Shown here one piece after another: positions 12,110 to 22,739 of a stretch of 64,000 nt of DNA. The notes below the pieces were generated by a model. It saw only the letters and a list, made by a program, of their open reading frames with translations. It made no database searches and was not told where the DNA came from. Position 1 is the first letter of the stretch. The number at the start of each line of letters is the position of its first letter. The DNA lies in contig JAOANU010000023.1 in the NCBI GenBank assembly GCA_034387635.1, positions 124,001 through 188,000 of the forward strand, written 5' to 3'. Both the position numbers and the translations under genes were made by a program. This stretch comes from Rhodosporidiobolus odoratus (Eukaryota; Basidiomycota; Microbotryomycetes; Sporidiobolales; Sporidiobolaceae).

Positions 12110-12415
12110 TTAGGCCGCCCTTACGGGCGATCAGTCCTTTGCTATGCTTTTCCTCCCCTCTCCCACGCTCTTCTTCCTTGAACTGCCGTCGACACATCAT
12201 GCGAGCGCTCGCCGAAACCTGCCAAGGCATATGAACATGGCGCTACTTTGCTCGTACGGCCGGCTCATGCAGTACAGAACGTCCACATGGCAACTGCGGG
12301 AACACCCTCGCCTTTTCCTCCGGGGTCAGGCTACTCGAAATTTGCTCCGGTGCCAATGCTCGCAGCTTTAGCTGGTCAACGCCGATAAGATAACTTCAGA
12401 GGTCGCAGAGAGATT

Positions 12416-13160
12416 GGCCCCGCCATCAACGTCGGTCTTTCGGTCTCGCGTGTCGGATCTTCTGCCCAGACCAAGGTTCGTCTCGTCTCAACTTGCCTTT
12501 TTCCCCTCCGACTTCGACTAATCCATTTTTACCACTTTTTTCACCCTTCTCCCTCCGCCTTGCCCGCCTCCTCCACCTTTCCCGTCGAGCTTCACAGCCA
12601 GCCCCTTCCCATTGAGGTTCAGGTCCCCATCATCTTACGCCGGTGTCAACGGTCTCCTCGACCGTGTCCCCGTCGACAGTGCGTCTTTCACCTTCACTTG
12701 CTGTTCCCTCTTGTCCTCGCACAGTACTGATCACGGTCATCCCTGCGTGTCTTGTAGAGATCGGCGAGTGGGAGGTTGCCCTCAAGGCGAACCAGCAGCT
12801 CTTGGAGAAGGTCAACCAGGGTACCATGACCCCGGGTGAGTCTTTCTTTCGGTTCTCCTTCCACCTGCTCTGTGCTGACTTTGTGACTTTGGAAGAACTC
12901 GACGCCGAGCTCAAGAAGACCGTTCAGGAGCACGTCTCCTCGTTCGTCTCTGCCTAAATGGTAGACGAGTCGATCGGAGCGGTGTGAAGGATAGATATGG
13001 CGGGCGAGGCGGCGCACTTTTCTCATTTCTCTCTCTCTCTCTCTCTCTCTCTCGTCGTTGTTTTATAGTGCGCGAGAAAGTGTGTCGCTGTGCACGGTTA
13101 GGGCGGGTGTTGTGGCGCTCGAGGTGAAAAGGCGAAAAATCATGATGTTTCTTTCTCAAT
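12416..13160 (+). pseudogene. Inverted, truncated ATP1 copy (3' third plus 3' flank)
   Basis: This segment matches the reverse complement of 8924-9956 almost base for base. It includes the [17 protein letters not shown] exon end, introns, the C-terminal exons to SFVSA-stop, the (CT)n tract and 3' flank. It differs by a 276-bp deletion (equivalent to 9609-9884), which removes a whole exon and joins at a CTC microhomology. It also has one extra T at about 12636 (frameshift in the [10 protein letters not shown] exon) and a 12-bp in-frame deletion ([10 protein letters not shown] becomes EVALKA). It lacks the first two thirds of ATP1, so it cannot encode a working subunit. The match stops sharply at both ends. 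No target-site duplication or poly-A was seen and introns are retained, so it is a DNA-level duplication, not a retrocopy. Confidence 0.95.
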
Positions 13161-13364
13161 CTCCCCTGTCGCGGCTTGCATGAGGAGGGAACGGAAGAAC
13201 TCTGGGATGCTGCGCTCTTGAGGTTTGTTCGTTGTATCGAGCATGATACGGGCGGGGATGTTGTCTGGCCAATTTGAGAAGGTTGCCTCGAGCCCGCGGC
13301 GGGCTGGGGGCACAGCGAATTTGGCAGCTTGCGTGCGGCAGCGGTGTACGAGCTCCCTCTCAAG

Positions 13365-14530
13365 CTATTGCTGAGGAGCTGGACTCGAAGGGTGCAAGTT
13401 GCCGTAAGTGTGCAGCACAAGGAACCGGAGGCAGGGAGGTCCGCCGACGAGGTCGGACAGAGCGCGCAGCAAGCAGACGATGAGGACGAACTGAGCTAGC
13501 TCGTCAGACAAGGAGCGATGAGGCGAAGGAGCAGGAGTAGGACGCGTTGATCGCAGCGTCGTAGACGAACTAAGGGTAAAGTGAGGGAGCAGATCGGAGC
13601 CGGCGGATCCTCGTCGCAGCCCAGTTCGAGGTGACCATGCTCGAGGGTTGAGCTCGACGCCCATAGAAAACCCATCCCGAAGACTTGGTAAAGGTAATCT
13701 GCCGGAGCGGTGAAGTCAAGAACCGTAAAACTGCGGAGGTTCTGGACCTGAAGTCTGTCTTCGTAGAAATTACAGTAGTCGATTTGCTCTTCACAGCCGG
13801 CGGGGGTAGGCGTGTACAAAGCGAAGGTGAGAGATTCGAGCTGTGCCGAATGGGTTATGATGTGATGGTAATCGGAGATACTGCCGCCTGGTAGTAGATT
13901 GATTCGAAGGTGGGTAAGGCAGGAAGGGGCCGGGAGGGATTGCTGATTGCCCATAATGACCTTTAAGGAGCGCCCAGGTGATTCCAGCTCCCTATCCGCC
14001 TCGTCGTCGTCCGCGAAGCCCGGCCATGTTTGACATCCTTTCTTCCTACCCCTTTTCCCGATCTCTAACTTGCGAACATGCGGCAAGACCGCCCAGAGCA
14101 AAGCTCGCCATCTCCGTTTCTCTGCATGTATAGCCTTGCGCGTCTCGTGATGCCCTGGACCGTAGTCACTAAGCCCGTGATCGTTCTCGTCACTGACCTC
14201 GGTCTTGTCATCCACCGAGTCGAAGTCGCTGATCATCGGTAACTTGGGATTGAAGTATAGCGTGTGTACGGCGGCCTCAAGCTTTTGCTGTTTGATCAGC
14301 TTGGCAATGTAACGAGGGTTGCCGACACCCGCGAAGCGGACGAAGAAGGGGACAGAGAGGCGGAACCAAGTTTTGTTGACGCGGAGGAACAGGGCAAGGA
14401 CGAAGGAGGCGAGGTGAGGAAGGTCGAGCTCTTCTCTGCCCAGATGAATCCCAAGGGACATGTAGAGGTGCGAGAAGATAGGGGTACTACAGGAGCTCAT
14501 TTGGAGGGCGGGAGGCGGCCGGGGGAAGAC
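13365..14530 (-). pseudogene. F-box/LRR-like protein A, frameshifted in the F-box
   Basis: The long frame 14500-13496 encodes LPHLASFVLALFLRVNKTWF, LSVPFFVRFAGVGNPRYIAKL, an acidic linker, VLPHVRKLEIG and LRR-like segments (LTHLRINLLPGG, LESLTFALY). This matches F-box-like gene B near 38.5-39.2 kb. In B the F-box begins LPNELVTFVFSYLFDSLG; here the equivalent RPPNELL lies in another frame and runs into TAG, while PIFSHLYMSLG continues in the long frame, so a frameshift splits the F-box near 14492. The C-terminus probably passes by splice or frameshift into the frame ending at 13365 (CLRFLVLHTYGNL). F-box proteins recruit substrates to SCF ubiquitin ligases; this copy is probably not functional unless an unusual intron rescues it. 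Confidence 0.6.
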
Positions 14531-14559
14531 ATGGTGGTAGGGCGGATTTGAGGCGTTCG

Positions 14560-15238
14560 AGAGCGCGGAGAAACTGGAGAGTCTGCCGATACAGAGGCCA
14601 TCGTTACTTTTCGGGAGTTGGCTGAAGAGAGACAGAAATCAATGCAGGAAGCAAGAAGAGGGCGAAAAGACCGTCGGAAATATTCGAAAGTACCGCGGCG
14701 GGCGAGTCTGCGTGACCTACAGAAGTGACTGACAGCAAAGTACAACTGCAGAGGCAGAGAAGAACGCACTCTATCTGTCGAAGCAACCACTGCGAATACG
14801 CGTGTAAGACCGCGTCACTGGCGAATGGGTTGACCGGTTGTATGCGCCGGCAAAGAGTGGAGCCCTATGCTGGTGCGCCGCTGACCTACAAGGCTTACGA
14901 GGCGAGTCGAGGGCGATGGAGCGAGCCAGTCTGTCGAGGAGAACCTCTTCCTCAAGCCTGGCTATCTCACACCGCTGTAATCACTAGGAACGCCCTCGCA
15001 ATCACGCAGGCTTGCAGGGAAGACCCAGCTGCCTCGCTGCGCGCGCACGTACTTGATCCAACACCGTCGTTGCCTTCTTCGATCCGTCTTTCGTCAACAG
15101 TGGACCAGCTACTGTAGCGCTTTACGAGCCCCGGAACGAAGGTGCGCATGCGACAGCGAAGTCAGTCTCTGCTACTGCCCTTGCTGACTCTGACCTTCTT
15201 AGCTCACTCACGCCATTCACCATTTTTCCGCCTCTGCC
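14560..15238. other. Gene-free stretch upstream of membrane protein gene
   Basis: About 680 bp. Open frames on both strands are short and have no recognisable motif. The last 60 bp are the pyrimidine-rich leader of the gene starting at 15239. Confidence 0.4.
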
Positions 15239-16547
15239 ATGTCTTTCCTCACCATCGAGCACCTGCCGCTCCCGGGCTACTTCGCCCTGATCGGCTGCCT
15301 CCTCTTCACCATCGCCCCCTCCTTGACTCGACGCAAGCCTAGCCCAATCACCCTCGTCTTCTTCGTGCTCGCTCTAGCTTCGGTTGGCTCAACCTGGCTT
15401 TACATGTTGGCGTACTTCAAGCGGTCTTTCGCCGATGCAGGTGCACTACCATCTCTCCAAAGTATCCCCCAAGTCTATGTTGACGCTTCGTACTCGTAGC
15501 TCTTCGTGCCGGCGTCGCAGTGCAAGACTACTCGACGCAGGCTTGGCTGAAGGACGTTTCGCTGTTCAAAGAGGCTTGGGAGTACGTGTGCTCGACGCCG
15601 CAGAGGTGGTGGTGGAGTGAGCAACTCTGTCTCTGGACGGTGGGACCGCTGACTTTGCTCATGGCCGTCGAAGGTGCGATTTGTTCTTTCCCCCGGATGA
15701 GTCGTGTTCAGGGATGTTGCTTTCAGGTCGGCGTCACCGCATCAAGAGTCTCTGCGCGTACATGCTCCTGGGTCAAGTCGTCGCCATCAGCTTCGCCCAG
15801 TCCCTGTTCTTCCTGGCCCTGTCCGTCGCGCCTTCTCTTCCCGCCAAAGTCGCCCCCACCCCCGCTCCAGCGAAGAGCGGCACTGCACAGCCCCTCATCA
15901 CCCGCAAACCTCCGAGCAGCCTGACCTGGTGGCTACTGGCGGCCGTCATTCTCGGCAACGCCAGCGTCGCCTTCGCCCCTCGCACCCTTTTCTCCTCGTT
16001 TTTTCTTCCCAACCTCCTCCTCATGCACGCGGTTCTTGTCCTCCCCCTCGTCCTCCGCGACAACAAGTCTGCGCCTATGACGCTCTCCCGGTTCTACATG
16101 AACGTCTCCATCGTCGCCCTCCGGTTCCGCTGGCCCACCCTCCTCGAAATCATCGGAAAAGAGTCAGATCTGAGTCTTCAGAAGCTGGTTCCGCGCATCC
16201 CGCAACTTCTTCAGCAGCAATGGGTTATCTTCAATGAGCACCCGGCGCAGCAGAGCATTGGCTGGGATGTCATCTTTACCTCCATCTCGGCGCTGGTTTA
16301 CCTTGGTTGGACGGGTCGATCTCCTCGGCGAGCGGACGAGCGGTTGTCGTACATCGTCTTGACACTGGTGGTGCTCGCCACTCCTCTCGTCGGGGTGAGC
16401 TCGACGGTCGGGATGGGACTGGCCATCAGGGAGGGACGGAAGGAGGCGAGGGAGGACGCAGAGAGAAAACTGGATGAAACTCGGAGAGCGCAGGCGGTTG
16501 AGAGAATGGCGACGCTAGGTGGAGATGCGAAGAATAAAAGGCAGTAG
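15239..16547 (+). CDS. Unrecognised multi-spanning membrane protein
   Basis: Four exons, about 370 residues. The N-terminus has a hydrophobic segment (GYFALIGCLLFTIAP), then LVFFVLALASVGSTWLYML. A second exon carries YSTQAWLKDVSLFKEAW and a Trp-rich STPQRWWWSEQLCLW. Later come AYMLLGQVVAISFAQSLFFL, WWLLAAVILGNASVAF, LLLMHAVLVLPLVL, an amphipathic middle, SALVYLGW and LTLVVLATPLVGVSSTVGM, and a charged coiled tail (EGRKEAREDAERKLDETRRA). I count six to eight likely membrane segments. No catalytic motif is visible. Similar hypothetical proteins are typical of basidiomycete genomes, but I cannot name the family. ATG at 15239 follows a CT-rich leader. Confidence 0.72.
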
Positions 16548-16550
16548 AAC

Positions 16551-16947
16551 ATCGTAGTAATTCAGGAGTGAGCTTCTCTCCCGACAAGTCGGCAGACTGT
16601 AATATAAAGCGAAAAGCAAGGCGAAACACAAACGGCGAAGTCCCCTGTTCGCGTTCTTCTCGCGATATCTGCCTCAACCTCGCCCTTTACTACGCTCAGT
16701 TCTTCCGACACGGCTTGCTATCCTGCTTGTCAACCTAGCACGGTCCTTGCCTACGCGTGCGTCGTCTCTGTCGACTTGCAATCACCTTCTCCTCGCCTCC
16801 CCTCCTTTGCCTCGCGTCGCGTCCACTCACCCGCGCTGAGAAGGTCAGCCACGCAACCAAACAAACTCACACACGCTCCGATACACAGCATCAGACTTCA
16901 CCTAGACAGCTAGGACGCCGTCCGAGAGCGACCCGTCAACTTCGACC
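16551..16947 (+). promoter_or_regulatory. Leader and promoter of APSES factor, with one MCB-like site
   Basis: About 400 bp without a gene. It contains ACGCGT at 16753-16758, about 190 bp upstream of the start codon. ACGCGT is the core of the MluI cell-cycle box bound by MBP1-type factors. A single 6-mer can occur by chance. Confidence 0.35.
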
Positions 16948-19623
16948 ATGTCTGCTCCACTTCCATACGTACCCAGTCACAATGCTATACAAGCAGCTAT
17001 GGACGGTCCTAGCTATCCGAATCCCAAGTGAGTTGATCCTGCTACTCCCACCGGTCTCTGAGTTTCTCGACCTTTCTCGCTTCGGGAAGTGCTGATGGCC
17101 AATTCCTCCCCACATCTTCGCCATGCAGCGTTCAAGGCAATCCGTACATCTAGTGCGTCCACTCGATACTATCCACGGATGTACGCAGACTGACCCGCGC
17201 TTGCGCAAACAGCCTCGCCGTCTACTCTTCCGTCCCAGTCTACGAGATGATGGTGCGCGGTATCGGGGTAATGAGGCGGCGTGTGGACAGCTGGCTCAAC
17301 GCCACGCAGATTCTCAAGGTAGCCGGAGTGGATAAGGGGAAGCGGACAAAGATTTTGGAGAAGGACATTGCGCAGGGTGTGCATGAAAAGGTGCAGGGTG
17401 GCTACGGGCGGTCTCAGGGAACTTGGTACGCATGGGATTCTGACCCTCTCACTATGAAGCTAACGTTGAGCGACTCAGGATCCCTTTCGAGCGTTCGGTC
17501 GAGCTCGCCAACGCATACGGCGTTTCTCACCTTCTCGCTCCGCTCTTCGACTACACCGCTCCGCCTCCTCCGGTCTCCTTGAACGGCGCTCCCCCTCCGC
17601 CTGCCATTCAAAATCACTATGCTTTGGCTTCACCCCTCCCTCCCCCACCCATGCAGCAAGCTCCGCCTATGCAGATGCCTTCTCAGCCTCTTCCTCCACC
17701 GCCTCCACCTCAGGACACCAACGCGATTCTGCAGCACGCGCGTCAACAGGGTCTGCTACCGACAGCTACTCCACCGCAACCACCCATAATGGCAGGTCCG
17801 TCCGGACTCAAGCGTATGAGCGATTCTTTCGAGCAAGAAGACATCAAGCGCGTTCGCCTCGACCAGTCCATGGGCTCCATGAACGGCTACGGCGCAGCAC
17901 CGCTCCCTCTGCCAGCTCGTCATCATCAAGCATCGACTCCCGTCGCCCCCCCTGTAGCGGCCAAACCCCCCAGCAACTATCGCACTACCCTCTCCTTCTC
18001 CGTCAAGCCTCCCGCCGATTTTGCCTCGAAAGACCCCATGCTCCTCGACCGCGACCGCAGTGCTCTCAAGTCTGTCTTCGCAGTCGAAGCGGAACAGACC
18101 GCCGGTAATCCCGCCGCAACCCTGGACCTCTCTACCTTCTTCCCTCCCGACCTCGACGCCAACACCCCTATCGACGAGCAGTTTCATACGGCTCTGCATT
18201 GGGCATCCGCGCTTGCTCGTGTCGCTCTCGTCCGTGCGCTTGTTGCAGCTGGCGCAGACATCAACCGGGGAAACCACGTCGGCGAGACACCTCTTATCCG
18301 CGCCATCCTCGTAACCAACAACTCGGATCAGGACACCTTTCTTCACCTCCTCGAAGTGCTCGGTCCCTCCCTACGTACTGTTGACGATGCAGGCCGTTCA
18401 ATCCTGCATCATGCTGCAGTAGTGGCAGGCGTGAAGGGTCGGGCGGTCTCGGCAAGGTATTACCTCGAAACCGTTCTCGAGTACGTGGCGAGGCAGGAAG
18501 GCGGGATTCCCACTGGCTTTGTGGACGCTCAGGATCAGTACGGGGATACGGCGCTAAATATCGCGGCGAGGGTTGGGAACAAGCAGCTTGTCAAGGCTTT
18601 GCTTGAGGCGGGCGCGGACAAGATGAAACCGAATAAGCTGGGGCTGCGGGCAACAGACTATGGAGTCGACGTTGAGGTACGCTCATGCCTCTGCCTTTTC
18701 CCCTCGCATCTTGGGGAGAGAGCCTTGCCTGAGTTGTGTCCTTCTTGCAGGCTCTCGCCGTCGCCCCGAGCGAAGACATCTCTCGCGCCTTCCCCCTGAT
18801 TTCCGAAGTTCCTCGCCAAGCCTCTCACGACGTATTACAAGCCGTCAACCACGCCATCACCTCCCTCACTTCCTCCTTCGAAACTGAAGCCTCTTCGAAA
18901 ACCTCCCTCCTCGACGAAAAGCGCCAACAAGTCTCAGACGCAACTCGTCAACTCGCCGACCTTCGCCGTGAACAAGCGCATTGGACGAATGAGGCCAATG
19001 CGACGGAAGATCAGGCTCAGAGGGTCAAGAACCTCCAAAACGCGTTGGATGTGGAGGATGCGTTTGACTGGACTGGTCGGACGGAAGCGGATGGGTCGCC
19101 AGCGTCTGCGCTCGCTGGACCGGGGTTCACCTATCGTGGACCTGGTTCGACCCTGTCGGGCATGCCTTCGGGGATCAACCTCGACTTTGACGCGGATCCT
19201 CCCGTGCCGGATACCGAGAATGGAGTCACGGGCGAGACGCTCGTGCATCTGTTGAGGTTACAAGCTTGGTATGAGAGGGTTGAAGGGTTGATGAGGCAGC
19301 GAGTTGAGAGGTTGGAGGATGGAAACGGAGAGTTGGAGAAGAAGTTGAGGAAGATGGTGGCGAGCTTCAAGGGAGTCGAGGAGGACAAGGTGGACGATAT
19401 GTTGGATGATATGATCTCGGCGTTTGAGCAGTGCGTCTTTATTCTTTTCCTTGGATTCTTGCCGTTTTCACTCTCTTCGAGCTAATGTCTCCTTCTCTGT
19501 TTCGCTCTTTCTTCCTCTTCTCCTACCTCGTCGCCATGACTACCTTTCTGCAGCGACACCCAAAACACCGAAGACCACATGAACGGATTTATCAGTCAAG
19601 CAGCCGAAGCCTCGCACGCCTAA
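16948..19623 (+). CDS. MBP1/SWI4-like APSES-ankyrin transcription factor
   Basis: DNA-binding subunit of an MBF/SBF-like G1/S transcription complex. ATG at 16948 starts [18 protein letters not shown]. The KilA-N/APSES domain follows: [75 protein letters not shown] Pro/Gln-rich linker leads to an ankyrin block ([73 protein letters not shown]). The C-terminal region is a coiled coil that in the family binds the SWI6-like partner. The last exon, after a donor at about 19435, encodes [20 protein letters not shown] and stops at 19621-19623. In basidiomycetes the pair is Mbp1 plus Swi6; the clear DNA-binding domain makes this the Mbp1-like member. Confidence 0.93.
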
Positions 19624-20245
19624 TTCGCTGTAAACCTCACATTGTCCTATTATCAGCTTCGTCCGTTTAATCGCCTATTCTGTAACTCGGTCTTTACACG
19701 GTCCGTAAGCTGTTTGTGGGCATGCAATGACGAGATATCCTCGTCACGGGTAGCTAGCATTCTGAGGACATTGCGACACTTTTGCCAAGTACAGAAACCT
19801 CGGTCCGGAGGATACTAACTACCTGCAATGGGCGAAAGGCAAATTCTTTGCCCTCTCGGTCGAGTTTCTCATGTCTTGAATCTCCCCGTGCACCAGGTGG
19901 ACCAGCATCAGGTCAATCTCGAGCTGACGAAGCGACCTCTTTCCTGGCCTCCCCGAATTCCTCCAGTATCGGTAACTGTATCGCTGACTTGGGCGTGATG
20001 TGCATGTAACAATGGACGGGACAGTCATGAAAGACCGGAAGAAGAGAAAGAGGGACGAATGGAGAGAGGCGCCTTGTGAGGTGCGGGAGAGGCGGGGGTT
20101 GGTCTGAACCCTCCAGAGGCTTTACTGAGCCTAGCAGCCTTGGGGATCTGAGAGAATGTGTAGACTGAGACAGAAAGGGGCGAATGGATGAGTACGAGGG
20201 GAAAGTGCCGGGCTCGCCCAAGGAAAGAGACTCGAGGGGCTGTGT
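19624..20245. other. Gene-free stretch
   Basis: About 620 bp between the APSES factor and the F-box pseudogene. Short open frames on both strands show no family signature. Nothing else is seen. Confidence 0.4.
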
Positions 20246-21225
20246 CTAGGGATGCACGAGTCGTTCAAATGGGACAAGGTGCACGTGCTGGCCATTGAGG
20301 GACAGGTGCTTCAGAAGAGAGAGGTTGCAAAGGGCAGAAAGGAATCCTGCGAGAGAGGGGGCATCGGCGCGTAGGTTGGCGGCGTGGTGAGCCCGGACGC
20401 CAATGCTCCCTCAGACTAAGTGAGAAAGTGAGGCGGCGATAGAGGCATCCTCCGAGGGCCTGGGGGATGACTCGCTCGTCGGCGCGAGGACAAGCTTGCG
20501 CAGGTTGTCTCGCCTCAGCTCCTGCAAGACCTTGCCAATGAGCCGCAGGCTGCCATGAATAACGAGCACAGCATCGATTAGTCAATCCTGGTCATCCGCT
20601 TGATCGACAATGCTAAGCTCCAACGCGTCAAGACGAGTACATTGTCGCAAGGTAGTTGCGAAAAGAAGGTTGCTGGCGCGGGCAAATCGCTGGTCGGTTT
20701 GGAGATCATCTGAGCCTGTTCCGAAGAGATCCTCGGCATCTTCTGTAACTTGCTGGCAAGATCTGATGTTGAAGACGGACGAGATGCTGCTGTTTGCCAC
20801 ACCTCGCTTGGTCAGTTGAAATCAAGATGGAGGGAACGGACAAGGCGGGCGCGGTCTGGCAGGATGATGAGACGTGACCTGGTGGAGTCGCGCTTGACGG
20901 TGAGATTCTATCGAAAGTGTATGTCAGCATGTAGGGCTTCTCGGTGAAAGGGGAAAGAAACACCTTCCACAGGAGCGCCATGCAGATTTGCTCAAACTCC
21001 TTGTTCACGGCAGCGAGCATGCGAAGACTGTCGGAAGCGATGGTCCGTGCAGTCTATGGGGACTGGGGACAAAAACGTCAGTGTGCGTAACGACACAGTA
21101 CCTGAAGCGACTGCACAGGAAAAGAATCAATGTTACCTCCTCCCCTCTGGTGCGCGTGAACGCTAGGAAATGTCGAGGCTGATCCTCCGCTAGCTGTGAC
21201 GCCACTGTCGCTTTGAGCTCGGGGG
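20246..21225 (-). pseudogene. F-box/LRR-like gene C, with in-frame stops
   Basis: On the minus strand an F-box-like start (ELKATVASQLAEDQ, RHFLAFTRT; near 21225-21150) is followed after an intron by ASDSLRMLAAVNKEFEQICM and ALLWK. After another intron comes NLTVKRDSTRSRLIILPDRA with RLVRSLHLDF. The frame then slips by two bases near 20817 and continues SSISSVFNIRSCQQVTED and LRQCTRLDALELSIVD, where it meets TGA (20582-20584). It stays open past that stop (LIDAVLVIHGSLRLIGKVLQ, NLRKLVLAP), meets a second TGA (20411-20413), and resumes in the same frame with LAGFLSALCNLSLLKHLSLN to TAG at 20246. Family-like LRR content on both sides of two stops indicates decay. The 5' end is unresolved; an extra C in a C-run near 21222 may be a further frameshift. 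Confidence 0.62.
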
Positions 21226-22092
21226 GTCAGCTTGATAACGTAGGCGACAGCATGGCGGAAATCGAAGTTCAGGTGCGGAGGAAGAGGCAAAGTCGTAGCT
21301 ATGGGGGTCACGAGTCCATGAGCTGCACGAGCAGCACACAGGGAGACCACAAGAGCGATACGTGCACTCAAAGGCCGTGCGTACCAGATGGCCGGTCGGC
21401 TTGATCAGTGCAACTGCTGATGAGGATCTGGGCAAGGGTAGACGAGCCGGGCTGCCTTCCTTTACGGCAGCAACGTAGCAGGCTGGTGTTTGTAGTATGC
21501 CAAGTAAAGGGGAGGCCTTGCGAGCAACGGAAAGTTGTGGTAGAGTAAGAGAAAGGAAAAGGAGACCAAGGCGGGCGGGAAGAGATCCCAAGTCAGAGTT
21601 TTCGGCAGAGATCAAACCCGGAAAGAAAAGGAGGAAAGCCTACTGTCGGCTTGTCCGACCGAGTCGCCGACAATGCACTTCCCGCAGCCGGAGCGTCGTA
21701 GTCGAGCAAATACACTGCGAAGTCTCGAGTTGGTCATCGGAGGATGTGTAGCGCTGCTGCACGACAAAGGGTTCGGCAACAATAGGGCGTAGTATCGAGG
21801 ACGAGGCAAGCTTGTGACAGTCCTGGAGAGTACAAGCAGCAAGAGCGTCGATATACGCGTCGTCAGCGTCGTGACTCCGAGGATGCGAAGTGCACGAGGC
21901 GGGATGAGCAGATCATGCCAGGGGCCGGGTCTACATCCTGTGCCGCGGATTACAGCCGTCTATGGCAGTACATACCTGCAAGGCAAGGCGATGAAAAGCC
22001 ATCGGTCAGGGTGGAGCAAAGGAGCCGCAAGCCGGAACAGCTGAACACGAGAAAACAAAACGCACACTCTAACCTTGCACACTTCATTCGAC
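21226..22092. other. No supported gene
   Basis: About 870 bp. It may contain remains of the 5' part of F-box pseudogene C: the minus frame with ALVVSLCAARAAHGLVTPIA runs into the F-box region. No start codon or clear motif was found. Open frames on the plus strand look random. Confidence 0.35.
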
Positions 22093-22547
22093 CTAGCTCG
22101 AGAAAGCCCCGTGTAAAGCCTTCTTTACCCTCCCACAATCCCTCGCGCACACAAAAGCCTTCTCACCTTCCCTTGGCCCACCTTCTCCATTCAACCAGCA
22201 CTTCTGGTCCGCCTTACTGGGACAGGGACAATCCGCCGGTGCAGCGACGCAATGGAACGAGTCGGGGCAGAGATATTGAGCGCAATTGACTGCGAGCGGG
22301 GGCGCGAGGAGTGTTCCTCGATGATCAGCATATGAGACGAGGCAAGGAAGAAGAGGGGGGCGAAGCTCAGCGCACCTCGATCCATTTGTTCCTCAAAGCT
22401 TGGTGGCCCGCTCGGAGGCGGAGGCCCTCCGTGAGTTTGTTGGTGGAAGAATTGCTCGAAGAAGGCGAGGGTGGGGGTGGTGAACAGCAGCAGGAGTGCG
22501 AGGACGGCGGGCAGAGAGAGCAGCGACAGTGAGGAGCGCGCAGGCAT
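22093..22547 (-). CDS. LCL2: LCL2-like ER/secreted cysteine-rich protein
   Basis: Small protein, about 120 residues, two exons. ATG at 22547 gives a signal peptide (ARSSLSLLSLPAVLALLLLF) followed by FFEQFFHQQ and a Pro/Gly stretch with SFEEQMDR. After an intron (about 22376-22281) the cysteine module reads NCAQYLCPDSFHCVAAPADC, PCP, then KCWLNGEGG and AFVCARDCGRV, stopping at 22093-22095. This CxxYLCPxxxxCVxxPxDCPCP pattern is the hallmark of fungal LCL2 (long chronological lifespan protein 2), a predicted ER-lumenal protein linked genetically to ER-associated degradation in yeast. Its biochemical role is unknown. Confidence 0.85.
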
Positions 22548-22739
22548 TGGATCTGGGCGATGGTTCGCAGTACACTTGCGTAGAGTGATATAGCAGTAGG
22601 AGAGGCGAGCGGGCGCACCAGTTCTCTTCGACCAGGGTGAACACGTCACTTTCCACTTTGCCTGTTCCCAGTTACGATGCAAAGCATAACAAAGAAGGCT
22701 CGCACTGCACTCGGAGCTCAGATACAAAGAAGGTAGAAG

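Noticed and set aside
12416..13160. Functional second ATP synthase alpha gene
   Set aside because: Only the last third is present, one exon is deleted and another frame is shifted.
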